Assembly: GCA_028681035.1 (NCBI GenBank)
Contig: JAQUJJ010000093.1
Coordinates: 1-14,423 of the forward strand
Direction of reading: 5' to 3'
Origin: Candidatus Cloacimonadota bacterium
Lineage (GTDB): Bacteria; Cloacimonadota; Cloacimonadia; Cloacimonadales; Cloacimonadaceae
DNA length: 14,423 bases
Made by a program: the position numbers and the translations under genes. The notes below the pieces were generated by a model that was given only the letters and a program-made list of their open reading frames with translations, ran no database searches and was not told the DNA's origin. Shown in pieces: positions 1-6,615 of this stretch (its first letter is position 1; each line of letters begins with the position of its first letter).

Positions 1-176
1 AAAATGGGTATTTGAATTTATTAGAAAGTCGTAACGCTATTGCATCTATAGTCACTGACCAAATCGATTCAGCAGTTCTATTATGCTCAGAGCCTGTTGC
101 TGACCATTGCCATCGCAGGCTGGCAGCAGAATACATCGGTAAGCATGTTAATAATGTTAGGATAATTCACCTATGA
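1..176 (+). CDS. DUF488 family protein, C-terminal end only (partial)
   Basis: An open frame enters from outside the window (first full codon at base 3) and ends at TGA 174-176, giving 57 residues. They include LLCSEP followed by a CHRR cluster and then AAEYI. This matches the conserved C-terminal signature of DUF488 proteins, typically LLC-E-x-x-x-CHR followed by a short helix (family knowledge). The conserved Cys and His-Arg are present, so the fragment looks intact up to its normal end. The biochemical role of DUF488 is not established. The stop overlaps the next start as ATGA, so the two genes are probably translationally coupled and act together. The N-terminal two thirds lie outside the window. 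Confidence 0.72.
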   Translation, partial: NGYLNLLESRNAIASIVTDQIDSAVLLCSEPVADHCHRRLAAEYIGKHVNNVRIIHL

Positions 177-820
177 TTTGTCGGATCATTATAACTGGTA
201 TTACAAATATGAGTATAGGCTATATCTGCGTAAGCGGTTACGATATTGCTGCGAGGAAATACATTCGGCCTATTATACCAGGTTCACATATCATGGAGTC
301 GTTTCTTAGTTCTCACAATTCTCCGATTGATCTTGGTAGTACATTAGAACTTGACTTGTCTTATACTGAAACACTAGCTTCACCACCGCACATAGAGGAT
401 AATCCCTTTGATACTTCAACTGTGATAGTCTTGGATTCAATGTCCAGAGTTCAGTTTCGTAGCTTAATTGAATCGATAGCAGACGAATCTGTAGAATCCA
501 TCTTTGGATACGAAATAGAGTTAATCAACGGGCAACCGATATTGCCAGAAGGATCAGGAACCAGATCATTAGGTGCTATAATGGGTCGAAAGTGTACTGT
601 TTATTGTGATCACATGGGTAAGTCAAGATGCGATTTTGTTGACCAATCCGGTTGTGAGTATCGGCATTTACCTATTGTAGGTAGAGATGAGTGGGTTAAG
701 AGACCAGGAAACTACCTAGATGTTCCGATAAGACTGAGTTTAACGAGACTGTTTCAGAAAGACGATGATTCGGAACCAGTGTACTGGATGCAGGTCAGCG
801 GAGTTATTGCCGCACAATAA
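173..820 (+). CDS. Dual-OB (DuOB)-like protein coupled to DUF488
   Basis: 215 residues. The first 35 follow the pattern I recall for the dual OB-containing domain family: a short hydrophobic strand (RIIITG), a small turn, a strand with C-V-S-G-Y-D, then a conserved Y-I-R-P (about residues 30-33) where the family usually has W-I-R-P. The C-terminal half has a Cys-containing stretch (KCTVYC, SRCDF, GCEYRH, residues 143-167) and ends in beta-rich sequence. No signal peptide or membrane segment is seen, so it is probably cytoplasmic. The start at 173 is preferred because the N-terminal strand is needed for the match and because it overlaps the DUF488 stop by 4 nt; an internal ATG at 209 would cut off that strand. 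OB folds suggest nucleic-acid or nucleotide binding, but this is inference. The family assignment is from memory of its motif and needs a profile search. Confidence 0.6.
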   Translation: MICRIIITGITNMSIGYICVSGYDIAARKYIRPIIPGSHIMESFLSSHNSPIDLGSTLELDLSYTETLASPPHIEDNPFDTSTVIVLDSMSRVQFRSLIESIADESVESIFGYEIELINGQPILPEGSGTRSLGAIMGRKCTVYCDHMGKSRCDFVDQSGCEYRHLPIVGRDEWVKRPGNYLDVPIRLSLTRLFQKDDDSEPVYWMQVSGVIAAQ

Positions 821-861
821 TATGGCTCCAACTTTGTTTATCCCTTCCATATTGTAAGTAT

Positions 862-890
862 GATATGCTTGCGTTTAAATTTCGCATATC
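862..890. repeat. Dyad symmetry upstream of the zinc-ribbon/RT genes
   Basis: A perfect 7-bp inverted repeat, GATATGC (862-868) and GCATATC (884-890), separated by 15 AT-rich bases. It lies in the 192-bp gap between the DuOB-like gene and the zinc-ribbon gene. It could be an operator for a dimeric regulator or a hairpin in a non-coding RNA. A 7-bp dyad in AT-rich sequence can also arise by chance. Confidence 0.3.
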
Positions 891-928
891 GGCTGCACAT
901 ATAATGATAACGAGATATTGTTACAGAC

Positions 929-956
929 GACAAGAATAGCATATTTATGCTTTGTC
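929..956. repeat. Imperfect hairpin/operator-like dyad overlapping the promoter
   Basis: GACAA (929-933) and AGCATA (938-943) on the left pair with TATGCT (946-951) and TTGTC (952-956) on the right, with a 4-nt bulge (GAAT) on one side. The right arm covers the candidate -35 hexamer at 952-957. A protein bound here would block that promoter, so an operator is a reasonable reading. A structured RNA is the alternative. Confidence 0.35.
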
Positions 957-980
957 ATCAATTATGATTGTGTATATCAA
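952..980 (+). promoter_or_regulatory. Candidate sigma70-like promoter for zinc-ribbon and RT genes
   Basis: TTGTCA (952-957, five of six matches to TTGACA), a 17-bp spacer, then TATCAA (975-980, four of six matches to TATAAT). A transcript would start near 987, leaving a short leader that carries the GGAGG ribosome site at 1007-1011. The -35 box lies within a dyad. This is motif matching by eye only. Confidence 0.4.
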
Positions 981-1015
981 ACAGCAAGCCTGATACTTGA
1001 ATTATTGGAGGAATG

Positions 1016-1270
1016 ATGCCTGATCAGAAATGTCCAAAGTGTGGTTCAAAAATGTACTTGAGAAAGGCTAAACAAGGCTCACATGAAGGGGAAGTATTCG
1101 TTGGTTGCGGGAATTATCCCACCTGCAAGCATATCCTGCAGCTCACTTGTCCTAAATGTAACGCACCAATGGTGATCAGACTGGCAACTACAGGGAAAGG
1201 TGCAGGGAAGTATTTCTGGGGATGTAGCAAATATCCCGAATGTAAGGAAACAGTAGCGATATACCAGTGA
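1016..1270 (+). CDS. Small protein of two topoisomerase-type zinc ribbons
   Basis: 84 residues forming two tandem C4 zinc ribbons like those at the C-terminus of DNA topoisomerase I (zf-C4_Topoisom). Counting from MPDQK, ribbon 1 has Cys 6, 9, 31 and 37, and ribbon 2 has Cys 45, 48, 70 and 76. Each has the typical G-x-F/Y-x-G-C-x-x-Y/K-P-x-C-K core. No catalytic domain is present, so this is a stand-alone nucleic-acid-binding protein. An ATG also occurs at 1013, but GGAGG at 1007-1011 would leave only 1 nt before it and leaves 4 nt before the ATG at 1016, so I chose 1016. The RT gene begins 57 bp downstream on the same strand with no obvious terminator between, so co-transcription is likely. 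The protein could help the RT handle nucleic acid; this is inference from context. Confidence 0.85.
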   Translation: MPDQKCPKCGSKMYLRKAKQGSHEGEVFVGCGNYPTCKHILQLTCPKCNAPMVIRLATTGKGAGKYFWGCSKYPECKETVAIYQ

Positions 1271-1327
1271 TACGCACATTTCACCCTGTGTTATGCATTA
1301 CCGTATCATATATAATGAGGTTTAATA

Positions 1328-3085
1328 ATGCAAAGTCTTTTTGACCAAATCACTTCCGAAGAAAATGTCCGCCTCGCGGTAAAACTTACATTGAATGATG
1401 TAAGCAAAGAGATGTTCTGCAATCCCATACAGATCGAACATTGCAGAGCTAACCAGGTTAAATATATCAAGATGATTAGAAGCAGACTTTTGGATTATCA
1501 GAACTTCGAGACAAAAGTTGCTGTCCGAGCATTGAAGAGGAAGAATGCTTTTGCACTGCGCAATTTTGTTACTCCTGATATCGAGGACAATATCGCTAGG
1601 ATGGCGGTAGTTTTACCAATTGCAAACGAACTGGAAGCCAAGTTGATAGATAATTGTTTTAGCAACAGAAGGGGTGAACAGATAAAACTGAATAACAGCC
1701 TGACGGAGGATTATGCTAAACACGGATGGCCGAAATTCTCTGAATGGCAAGCGGCAGCTGTGAAGAACTACAATCTACTGCTGAAAACAGATTTATCATC
1801 GTTTTTCGATAGCGTCTGCCACGAACATTTGATTATCGCCATTAGAAAAGAGTTTGGAATCCCCAGTAACGATCCTCTGGTATTTCTCCTGAAGCAAATG
1901 TTAAAGGTTAAACATGTATACTCCCGTCATAGCGATCCGAAAGAAGTAATTCATGGTATAACCATTGGTCCCTTGGGAAACCATGTTTTTGCAAACCTGT
2001 TACTTAATGAGATTGATCATATCATGCTTTCCATAGCCGGCATAGAATACGGTAGATATGTTGATGACATTCGCATTTTTGGCAACTCAAAACAAAAGAT
2101 CAAAACCGCGTTAAACACCCTGCAGATGAAGCTGTATGACATTGGATTAAATCTAAACGGGGCCAAAACACAATTTGCTGGTGACACTAAACTCCTTGAT
2201 AAGCTATTATCAGAAAAGTTCTTTACGTATTTGGACGAGGAAGACATTGGAAACTACAGGGCTCCTTCTCCAAAACGAGAATTTGAGATTGTATCAGATA
2301 TGCAGAGATATCACGATAGCAAAGTGAATGATGTGAATAAACCCTTCAATACTGATTACAGAGATCTCGCCTCCTGGAAAAGAGTTAAAGTGATGAGTCG
2401 ATCTGACATGAAAAAAGAATATCTTCAGTCCATAAACAATACTTTACGAATCGACCCAGGTAAAATCAACCATACTGTAGTAAACAGACTGATCCGCTTT
2501 ATTTGTGATGATCCTGATAATGAGAAATTCGCTTGTTGGTTGATCTCAGGGATCGTCACATCACCGGGAATATCGAAGTTAAAGAGAAAAAAATACCTTA
2601 GGAAAGCTCTAAATCTAATGCTTTCTAAGGATGTAACATCTTACGCAATCTACAGAATTCTTTATTTCCTGTCATATCAAAGTAAATATCCCAATTTCGA
2701 TTACTCTGTTGTCAACAGATCATTCAGCTCAGATATGAGGAGTGATTTCGAAAAGCTAGTTAAGTTTTGCATTAACAACGATAGGTTGGTCCTCAATCTG
2801 ATAGGACTCTTCGCCTTGAAGGCATACAACGATAATCACTCAAAAGAACTGCGAATCAGGTATAGATTGAAGAGGGGACTGCAAGGAAATCCTCTTTGGG
2901 ATATCAACCTTGGTCTTATCAAAAAGATTCCGGATATTATTCAAAACAAGCCAGCAATGTATGAGCTTCAAGAAGTAATCGAATTAATAGGCGAACTAAA
3001 TGGAGATCAAGTAGAGTCGGGATTTTTGAGTAGTGATGTTATCGAGTTTGTACAAAATGAACCTCAACCAGAAAGTAAAAAATAA
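1328..3085 (+). CDS. Reverse transcriptase, UG/DRT/Abi-like (unassigned class)
   Basis: 585-aa RNA-directed DNA polymerase. Catalytic motif A is LLKTDLSSFFDSV with Asp155. The motif B region is GITIGPLGNHVFANLL from Gly210. Motif C is Y-V-D-D at 244-247, with Asp246 and Asp247 as metal ligands. A later K-T-Q-F near 276 fits motif D. All three catalytic aspartates are present, so the polymerase should be active. The N-terminal 130 residues are helical-looking and carry the fingers region. Residues from about 330 to 585 are a long, Leu/Ile-rich, probably alpha-helical half with no recognised nuclease, maturase or HNH motif. Size and layout fit the defence-associated 'unknown group' RTs with helical C-terminal repeats (family knowledge). 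I see no retron VTG motif, no intron maturase domain, and no DGR accessory gene or template/variable repeats. The GAGG at 1317-1320 before the ATG supports the start. The exact UG/DRT class cannot be told by eye. Confidence 0.88.
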   Translation: MQSLFDQITSEENVRLAVKLTLNDVSKEMFCNPIQIEHCRANQVKYIKMIRSRLLDYQNFETKVAVRALKRKNAFALRNFVTPDIEDNIARMAVVLPIANELEAKLIDNCFSNRRGEQIKLNNSLTEDYAKHGWPKFSEWQAAAVKNYNLLLKTDLSSFFDSVCHEHLIIAIRKEFGIPSNDPLVFLLKQMLKVKHVYSRHSDPKEVIHGITIGPLGNHVFANLLLNEIDHIMLSIAGIEYGRYVDDIRIFGNSKQKIKTALNTLQMKLYDIGLNLNGAKTQFAGDTKLLDKLLSEKFFTYLDEEDIGNYRAPSPKREFEIVSDMQRYHDSKVNDVNKPFNTDYRDLASWKRVKVMSRSDMKKEYLQSINNTLRIDPGKINHTVVNRLIRFICDDPDNEKFACWLISGIVTSPGISKLKRKKYLRKALNLMLSKDVTSYAIYRILYFLSYQSKYPNFDYSVVNRSFSSDMRSDFEKLVKFCINNDRLVLNLIGLFALKAYNDNHSKELRIRYRLKRGLQGNPLWDINLGLIKKIPDIIQNKPAMYELQEVIELIGELNGDQVESGFLSSDVIEFVQNEPQPESKK

Positions 3086-3124
3086 CATAGCACCAAGTAA
3101 CGCAATTTCGATGAGATATTCATG

Positions 3125-3153
3125 GGAGTGGAGCAATCAAAGAGTCCACCTCC
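3125..3153 (+). other. Hairpin downstream of RT gene
   Basis: GGAGTGGA (3125-3132) can pair with TCCACCTCC (3145-3153) as eight base pairs with one bulged base and a 12-nt loop. It starts 39 bp after the RT stop. No T-run follows, so it is a poor intrinsic terminator. It may be the first element of a structured RNA in this gap, or a weak terminator of the RT operon. Confidence 0.3.
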
Positions 3154-3204
3154 GGTAAATGTCAATAAATCAACTGTCCGACCTAATTCTTATGCAATTT
3201 ACAT

Positions 3205-3364
3205 GTCACAATTTGCAATTTTCGGTGATCGGAATTGCAGAATTCTTGTCACAAACTACTCAAAAGGGTCTTGTTAAGGATGTCCTACGATGCATAAGGA
3301 TGCGACAGTTTGCAGATTTCGCTGCACAATTTGCAGTTTTCGTTGTCACTTTGCAGAAAACTTA
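3205..3364 (+). repeat. Degenerate tandem array of about 20-22-bp units after the RT gene
   Basis: Six units can be laid out: 3205-3226, 3227-3247, 3248-3272, then a 31-bp interruption, and 3304-3323, 3324-3344, 3345-3364. The three downstream units are contiguous and clearest, each reading roughly G-(T/A)CAC-AATTTGCAGTTTTCG(T/C)T. Unit 3 keeps only GTCACAA. Units 1 and 2 together also form an inverted repeat (3215-3222 with 3231-3238, including two G-T wobbles in RNA). No coding potential is credible here; the open frame at 3159-3365 simply translates the repeats. The array occupies most of the 368-bp gap between the RT gene and the endonuclease promoter. It could be an RT-associated non-coding RNA, an intergenic repeat of this genome, or protein-binding sites. 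Confidence 0.55.
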
Positions 3365-3396
3365 GCAGATTGGAACTAACGCGGCGCATAAATAGC

Positions 3397-3425
3397 TTGA
3401 CAAGAATGCCTTAGATGAGTAGAAT
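3397..3425 (+). promoter_or_regulatory. Near-consensus sigma70-type promoter for the endonuclease gene
   Basis: A perfect TTGACA at 3397-3402, a 17-bp spacer (3403-3419), and TAGAAT at 3420-3425 (five of six). Transcription would begin near 3432, just before the GGGAG ribosome site at 3442-3446 and the ATG at 3454. This separates the endonuclease gene from the RT region as its own transcription unit. Confidence 0.7.
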
Positions 3426-3453
3426 GCGAAGATAAAGATAAGGGAGCTGAGTT

Positions 3454-6400
3454 ATGAAACCGACCACCTTAAACCTAGCTAAAATGTTACTTCTAACTGC
3501 TTTAATATGCGTTACTTGGATAAACCTTTCTGCCACCATGATTGTAAACGAAAGTATTGGCAATTGGACGGCACATTCCTCTTATGGCACATACACTCAA
3601 GAGATAAATATTGGCACCATAAACCTCAGCCGCTGTTTGGTGTCACCCGGTTCTGCCGGTAATGGCTTGGGCAGCCCAGGGCGTATCCAAATGGAAGCAA
3701 GCTCAGGCATTATTGAGTTCCCTATTGTACCCAGTTTGGGAGAGGTGGAATTCACCCTTGCTGCTGGTTCTTCGGGGCGCAGTGTTCGCTTGCAGCGGCT
3801 GGATGGAGCGTCTTGGATGGACGTGATAACCTTCAGCAATATCAGCTCCACTGGCAGTAGATACTTTGTGAACGTTGGGCAAAACGCAGCTACCAAAATA
3901 CGGCTATTTTACCCCAGCCATGCCATCTATATCCACGATATCTTTATCACCGATTATCAAAATACTTCTCTTCCCATTTTGCAGCAGCCAGCCCTTAGCC
4001 AGATTACCTACAACAGCACTTTGGCAAGCTCTATAGTTGGTTCGGCAGGAGGAGCAAATATTAGTACCCGTGGTTTTTGCTGGAGCACAACAGCAGCACC
4101 GGATACCAGCTCTGCCCATATAGCCTTCGGCAGCGGGATTAGCCCCATAAACGGAACCATCACCAATCTTTTACCAAACACTACATACTACGTGAGAGCT
4201 TATGCTGTTAATGCTTCCGGTGTCTCTTACAGCCCCGATGTAAGCTTCCAGACGGTTGGCATTGATATCCCTACTGCTCAAGTTACCGGCTTTGTTTTCT
4301 ATCCCGGCAACACTTCCATCCAAGCGAGCTGGACACCCGGAAACGGCTCTCGCAGGCTGATAAAGATAAACACAGAACTAAGCTTCACAGACCCCCAAAA
4401 CGGCGTGGAATACACTCCCAATCCCGTCTATAACGGCAGCGGGGAGCAAGTAGTTTATTGTGATGCCACCCAAATAGTGGAAGGTGATGAAATAGACGCT
4501 GTTACTGTTACCGGCTTGGTGCGCAACACCACATACTGGTTCCGTGCCTACGAAATGAATGGCAGCGGAGCAAGCTCACAATATCTGCTTAACTTTGCCT
4601 TGGATAACCCAGCATCCACCACCACCCTCAATACTGGCATTGCCGGCTACTACGACACTGCCACTGGTTATGGTAGCACCTTAAAGAGTAATCTACACGA
4701 GATTTTACGCAGCACTCACCTAACCCAGTTCTCTTATTCCGCCGTGTGGCAACAGTTGCAATACACAGATGAGGACAGCCTGAATACCAATAACGTGATC
4801 GAAACTTACACGGGTTGGTCTGTGCCTAAGAACTATTATGGCACTGGCTCCACCCAATGGAACAGAGAGCACACTTGGAGCGTTAGCCATGGAGGGTTTG
4901 ATACCAACCGCCCTGCTGGCACGGATTTACACCATCTGCGTCCCTGTGACGTCACAGTAAACTCTGCCAAGAGCAACAGGGATTTTGATATCGGCGGAAC
5001 TCCTTATATTGACAGCTCTCCCTATCCCAATTACAGTGGCACAACAGGTTGCAATTCCAATACCAATACTTGGGAACCACGAAATGTAGAGAAGGGCGAT
5101 GTTGCCCGTATGCTGTTTTATATGGCATTGCGTTATGAAGGCACAGATACTGGCTATAATTTGGAAATGCAGGATTTAACTCCTACGGTAGGAGGCTATT
5201 ATGGGAAGCTTTCCACGCTGTTGCAATGGCATTACGACGACCCGCCAGATTCTTGGGAACGCCGCCGCAACGACCGCATTCAGGAACGCCAGGGCAACCG
5301 CAACCCATTTATAGACCATCCGGAGTTTGTAACCAAGCTTTGGACACCGAATGCTTTGCCCGGAGCTGTGCTGCAATCTTATCAGTTTGCCGCTCTGTGG
5401 GAACCCAGTGTAAATGCCATTAGCTATAAAGTTGATGTAAGTACGGATGCGGGTTTTATCAGTTTATTATACCAGAATGTGGATGCCGGAAACAATAACA
5501 GCATGATTTTTGATACACCCGGTAACGAACTGGTTTATTACAGAGTTAAAGCGTATTTAGGTAGTGGATATAGCCCTTATTCCAATGTTGTCGAGGTAAG
5601 CGTTATTCCCCTACCTTTTGAACTGCTCTCTTTAACTGCAACAGTCAACTCCAACAATCAGGTAAATGTTACATGGACTACAGCAAGCGAAACCGGATTG
5701 TCAGGGTTCAGCATTTTCCGTAGCTTGGCACCTTTAATGACAACAGCAATACAAGTTTCTGGTGTAATTGCAGCTACAAATACCTCAAGCCTAACAACTT
5801 ACTCTTTCATGGATTACGAAGTTAATTCTGAAACCACTTACTATTATTGGTTACAAGCGATGGAATTTAATGGCAGCACAACAAATCACGGACCTGTCTC
5901 AGTTTATGTTGGTTCAACCCTGCCGGTTGAATTATCCTCATTTGCTGCAACTCTTACAGCCTACAGATATGTCAATATTAGTTGGGTCACCGAATTGGAA
6001 ACCAACTTGGCTGGGTTTCAAATATTCCGCAACACAGATACTAACATGAACACAGCTACCCCGATTTCGTTATTAATTGAAGCAAACAATACCTCGACGA
6101 CGCAAAGTTATTCGTACATCGATACTGAGATACCAAATGAAGGTGCTACATATTATTACTGGTTAAGAGTAGTATACTTGAATGGTAGCGATTCTTTTCA
6201 TGGCCCAACATCGATTATTGTAGAACCTGTGTCCAATGATGACGAGACTCAAACACCTGCATTGCAAGTACTCAATCTGTATCCCAATCCCTTTAGCACA
6301 CATTTGAATATTGAGTATAGTCTCAAAAATGCCAGTCCTGTGGAGGTTCAGATATATAACCTGAAAGGACAGCGCATTAGAAGCTGGAATGCTATTCATC

Positions 6401-6531
6401 AAACAGGCAAGAACAGCCTTGAGTGGGATGGCAGAGACAGCACTGGAAAGCAGACAAGCTCTGGCATTTACCTGCTGAGGATATCCACTCCCGACAAGCA
6501 GATAAGCACCAAGCTGCTTAAACTGCAATAA
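3454..6531 (+). CDS. Secreted endonuclease I family nuclease with FN3 modules and C-terminal sorting domain
   Basis: 1025 residues. A signal peptide with a hydrophobic core occupies about residues 9-28 and is cleaved near 28. Two fibronectin-III-like modules follow an N-terminal beta-rich segment (about 172-268 and 270-385). The endonuclease I domain spans about 395-632. It carries N-R-E-H-T-W at 470-475, D-L-H-H-L-R-P at 491-497 and A-K-S-N-R-D-F-D at about 505-512, the conserved His/Asn-rich active-site blocks of the EndA/Vvn non-specific, metal-dependent nucleases (family knowledge). After it come a further FN3-like module (about 636-718) and two tandem modules of about 100 aa (720-822 and 823-924). 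Residues 940-1025 form a L-Y-P-N-P-F domain of the FlgD/type IX sorting kind, ending in L-L-K-L. Its probable role is degradation of extracellular DNA for nutrients or in biofilm. GGGAG at 3442-3446 gives 7-nt spacing to the chosen ATG. Confidence 0.93.
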   Translation: MKPTTLNLAKMLLLTALICVTWINLSATMIVNESIGNWTAHSSYGTYTQEINIGTINLSRCLVSPGSAGNGLGSPGRIQMEASSGIIEFPIVPSLGEVEFTLAAGSSGRSVRLQRLDGASWMDVITFSNISSTGSRYFVNVGQNAATKIRLFYPSHAIYIHDIFITDYQNTSLPILQQPALSQITYNSTLASSIVGSAGGANISTRGFCWSTTAAPDTSSAHIAFGSGISPINGTITNLLPNTTYYVRAYAVNASGVSYSPDVSFQTVGIDIPTAQVTGFVFYPGNTSIQASWTPGNGSRRLIKINTELSFTDPQNGVEYTPNPVYNGSGEQVVYCDATQIVEGDEIDAVTVTGLVRNTTYWFRAYEMNGSGASSQYLLNFALDNPASTTTLNTGIAGYYDTATGYGSTLKSNLHEILRSTHLTQFSYSAVWQQLQYTDEDSLNTNNVIETYTGWSVPKNYYGTGSTQWNREHTWSVSHGGFDTNRPAGTDLHHLRPCDVTVNSAKSNRDFDIGGTPYIDSSPYPNYSGTTGCNSNTNTWEPRNVEKGDVARMLFYMALRYEGTDTGYNLEMQDLTPTVGGYYGKLSTLLQWHYDDPPDSWERRRNDRIQERQGNRNPFIDHPEFVTKLWTPNALPGAVLQSYQFAALWEPSVNAISYKVDVSTDAGFISLLYQNVDAGNNNSMIFDTPGNELVYYRVKAYLGSGYSPYSNVVEVSVIPLPFELLSLTATVNSNNQVNVTWTTASETGLSGFSIFRSLAPLMTTAIQVSGVIAATNTSSLTTYSFMDYEVNSETTYYYWLQAMEFNGSTTNHGPVSVYVGSTLPVELSSFAATLTAYRYVNISWVTELETNLAGFQIFRNTDTNMNTATPISLLIEANNTSTTQSYSYIDTEIPNEGATYYYWLRVVYLNGSDSFHGPTSIIVEPVSNDDETQTPALQVLNLYPNPFSTHLNIEYSLKNASPVEVQIYNLKGQRIRSWNAIHQTGKNSLEWDGRDSTGKQTSSGIYLLRISTPDKQISTKLLKLQ

Positions 6532-6547
6532 GCTTTCTTATCGTAAC

Positions 6548-6584
6548 ACAGAGAGTTGCAGGTGTAATGCCTGCAACTCTCTGT
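6548..6584. terminator. Bidirectional terminator hairpin between convergent genes
   Basis: A perfect 15-bp inverted repeat: left arm 6548-6562, 7-nt loop 6563-6569, right arm 6570-6584. It begins 17 bp after the endonuclease stop and ends 32 bp from the peptidase stop, midway between two convergent genes. Flanks are only moderately T-rich (TGTTCTCTTCCTT on the plus side; ATAAGAAAG on the minus side), so release may be imperfect or factor-assisted. Symmetry and position support termination of both genes. Confidence 0.75.
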
Positions 6585-6615
6585 ATGTGTTCTCTTCCTT
6601 GTATGAATTGCCCTA

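Noticed and set aside
209..820. Alternative ATG start for the DuOB-like gene at 209
   Set aside because: It would remove the first strand that matches the family, has a poor ribosome site, and loses the ATGA coupling.
1079..1279. 66-codon minus-strand open frame
   Set aside because: Antisense to the zinc-ribbon gene, whose eight Cys ligands make the plus strand the coding one.
1328..3085. Retron, group II intron or diversity-generating retroelement RT
   Set aside because: No VTG motif or msr/msd-like inverted repeats were recognised, no maturase or HNH domain, and no accessory protein or template/variable repeat pair in the window.
3205..3364. CRISPR array
   Set aside because: Units are contiguous and degenerate with no unique spacers of constant size, and no cas gene is nearby.
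3159..3365. 68-codon open frame in the gap after the RT gene
   Set aside because: It translates the repeat units (QFAVF, QFADF-like echoes), has no ribosome site, and has no recognisable domain.
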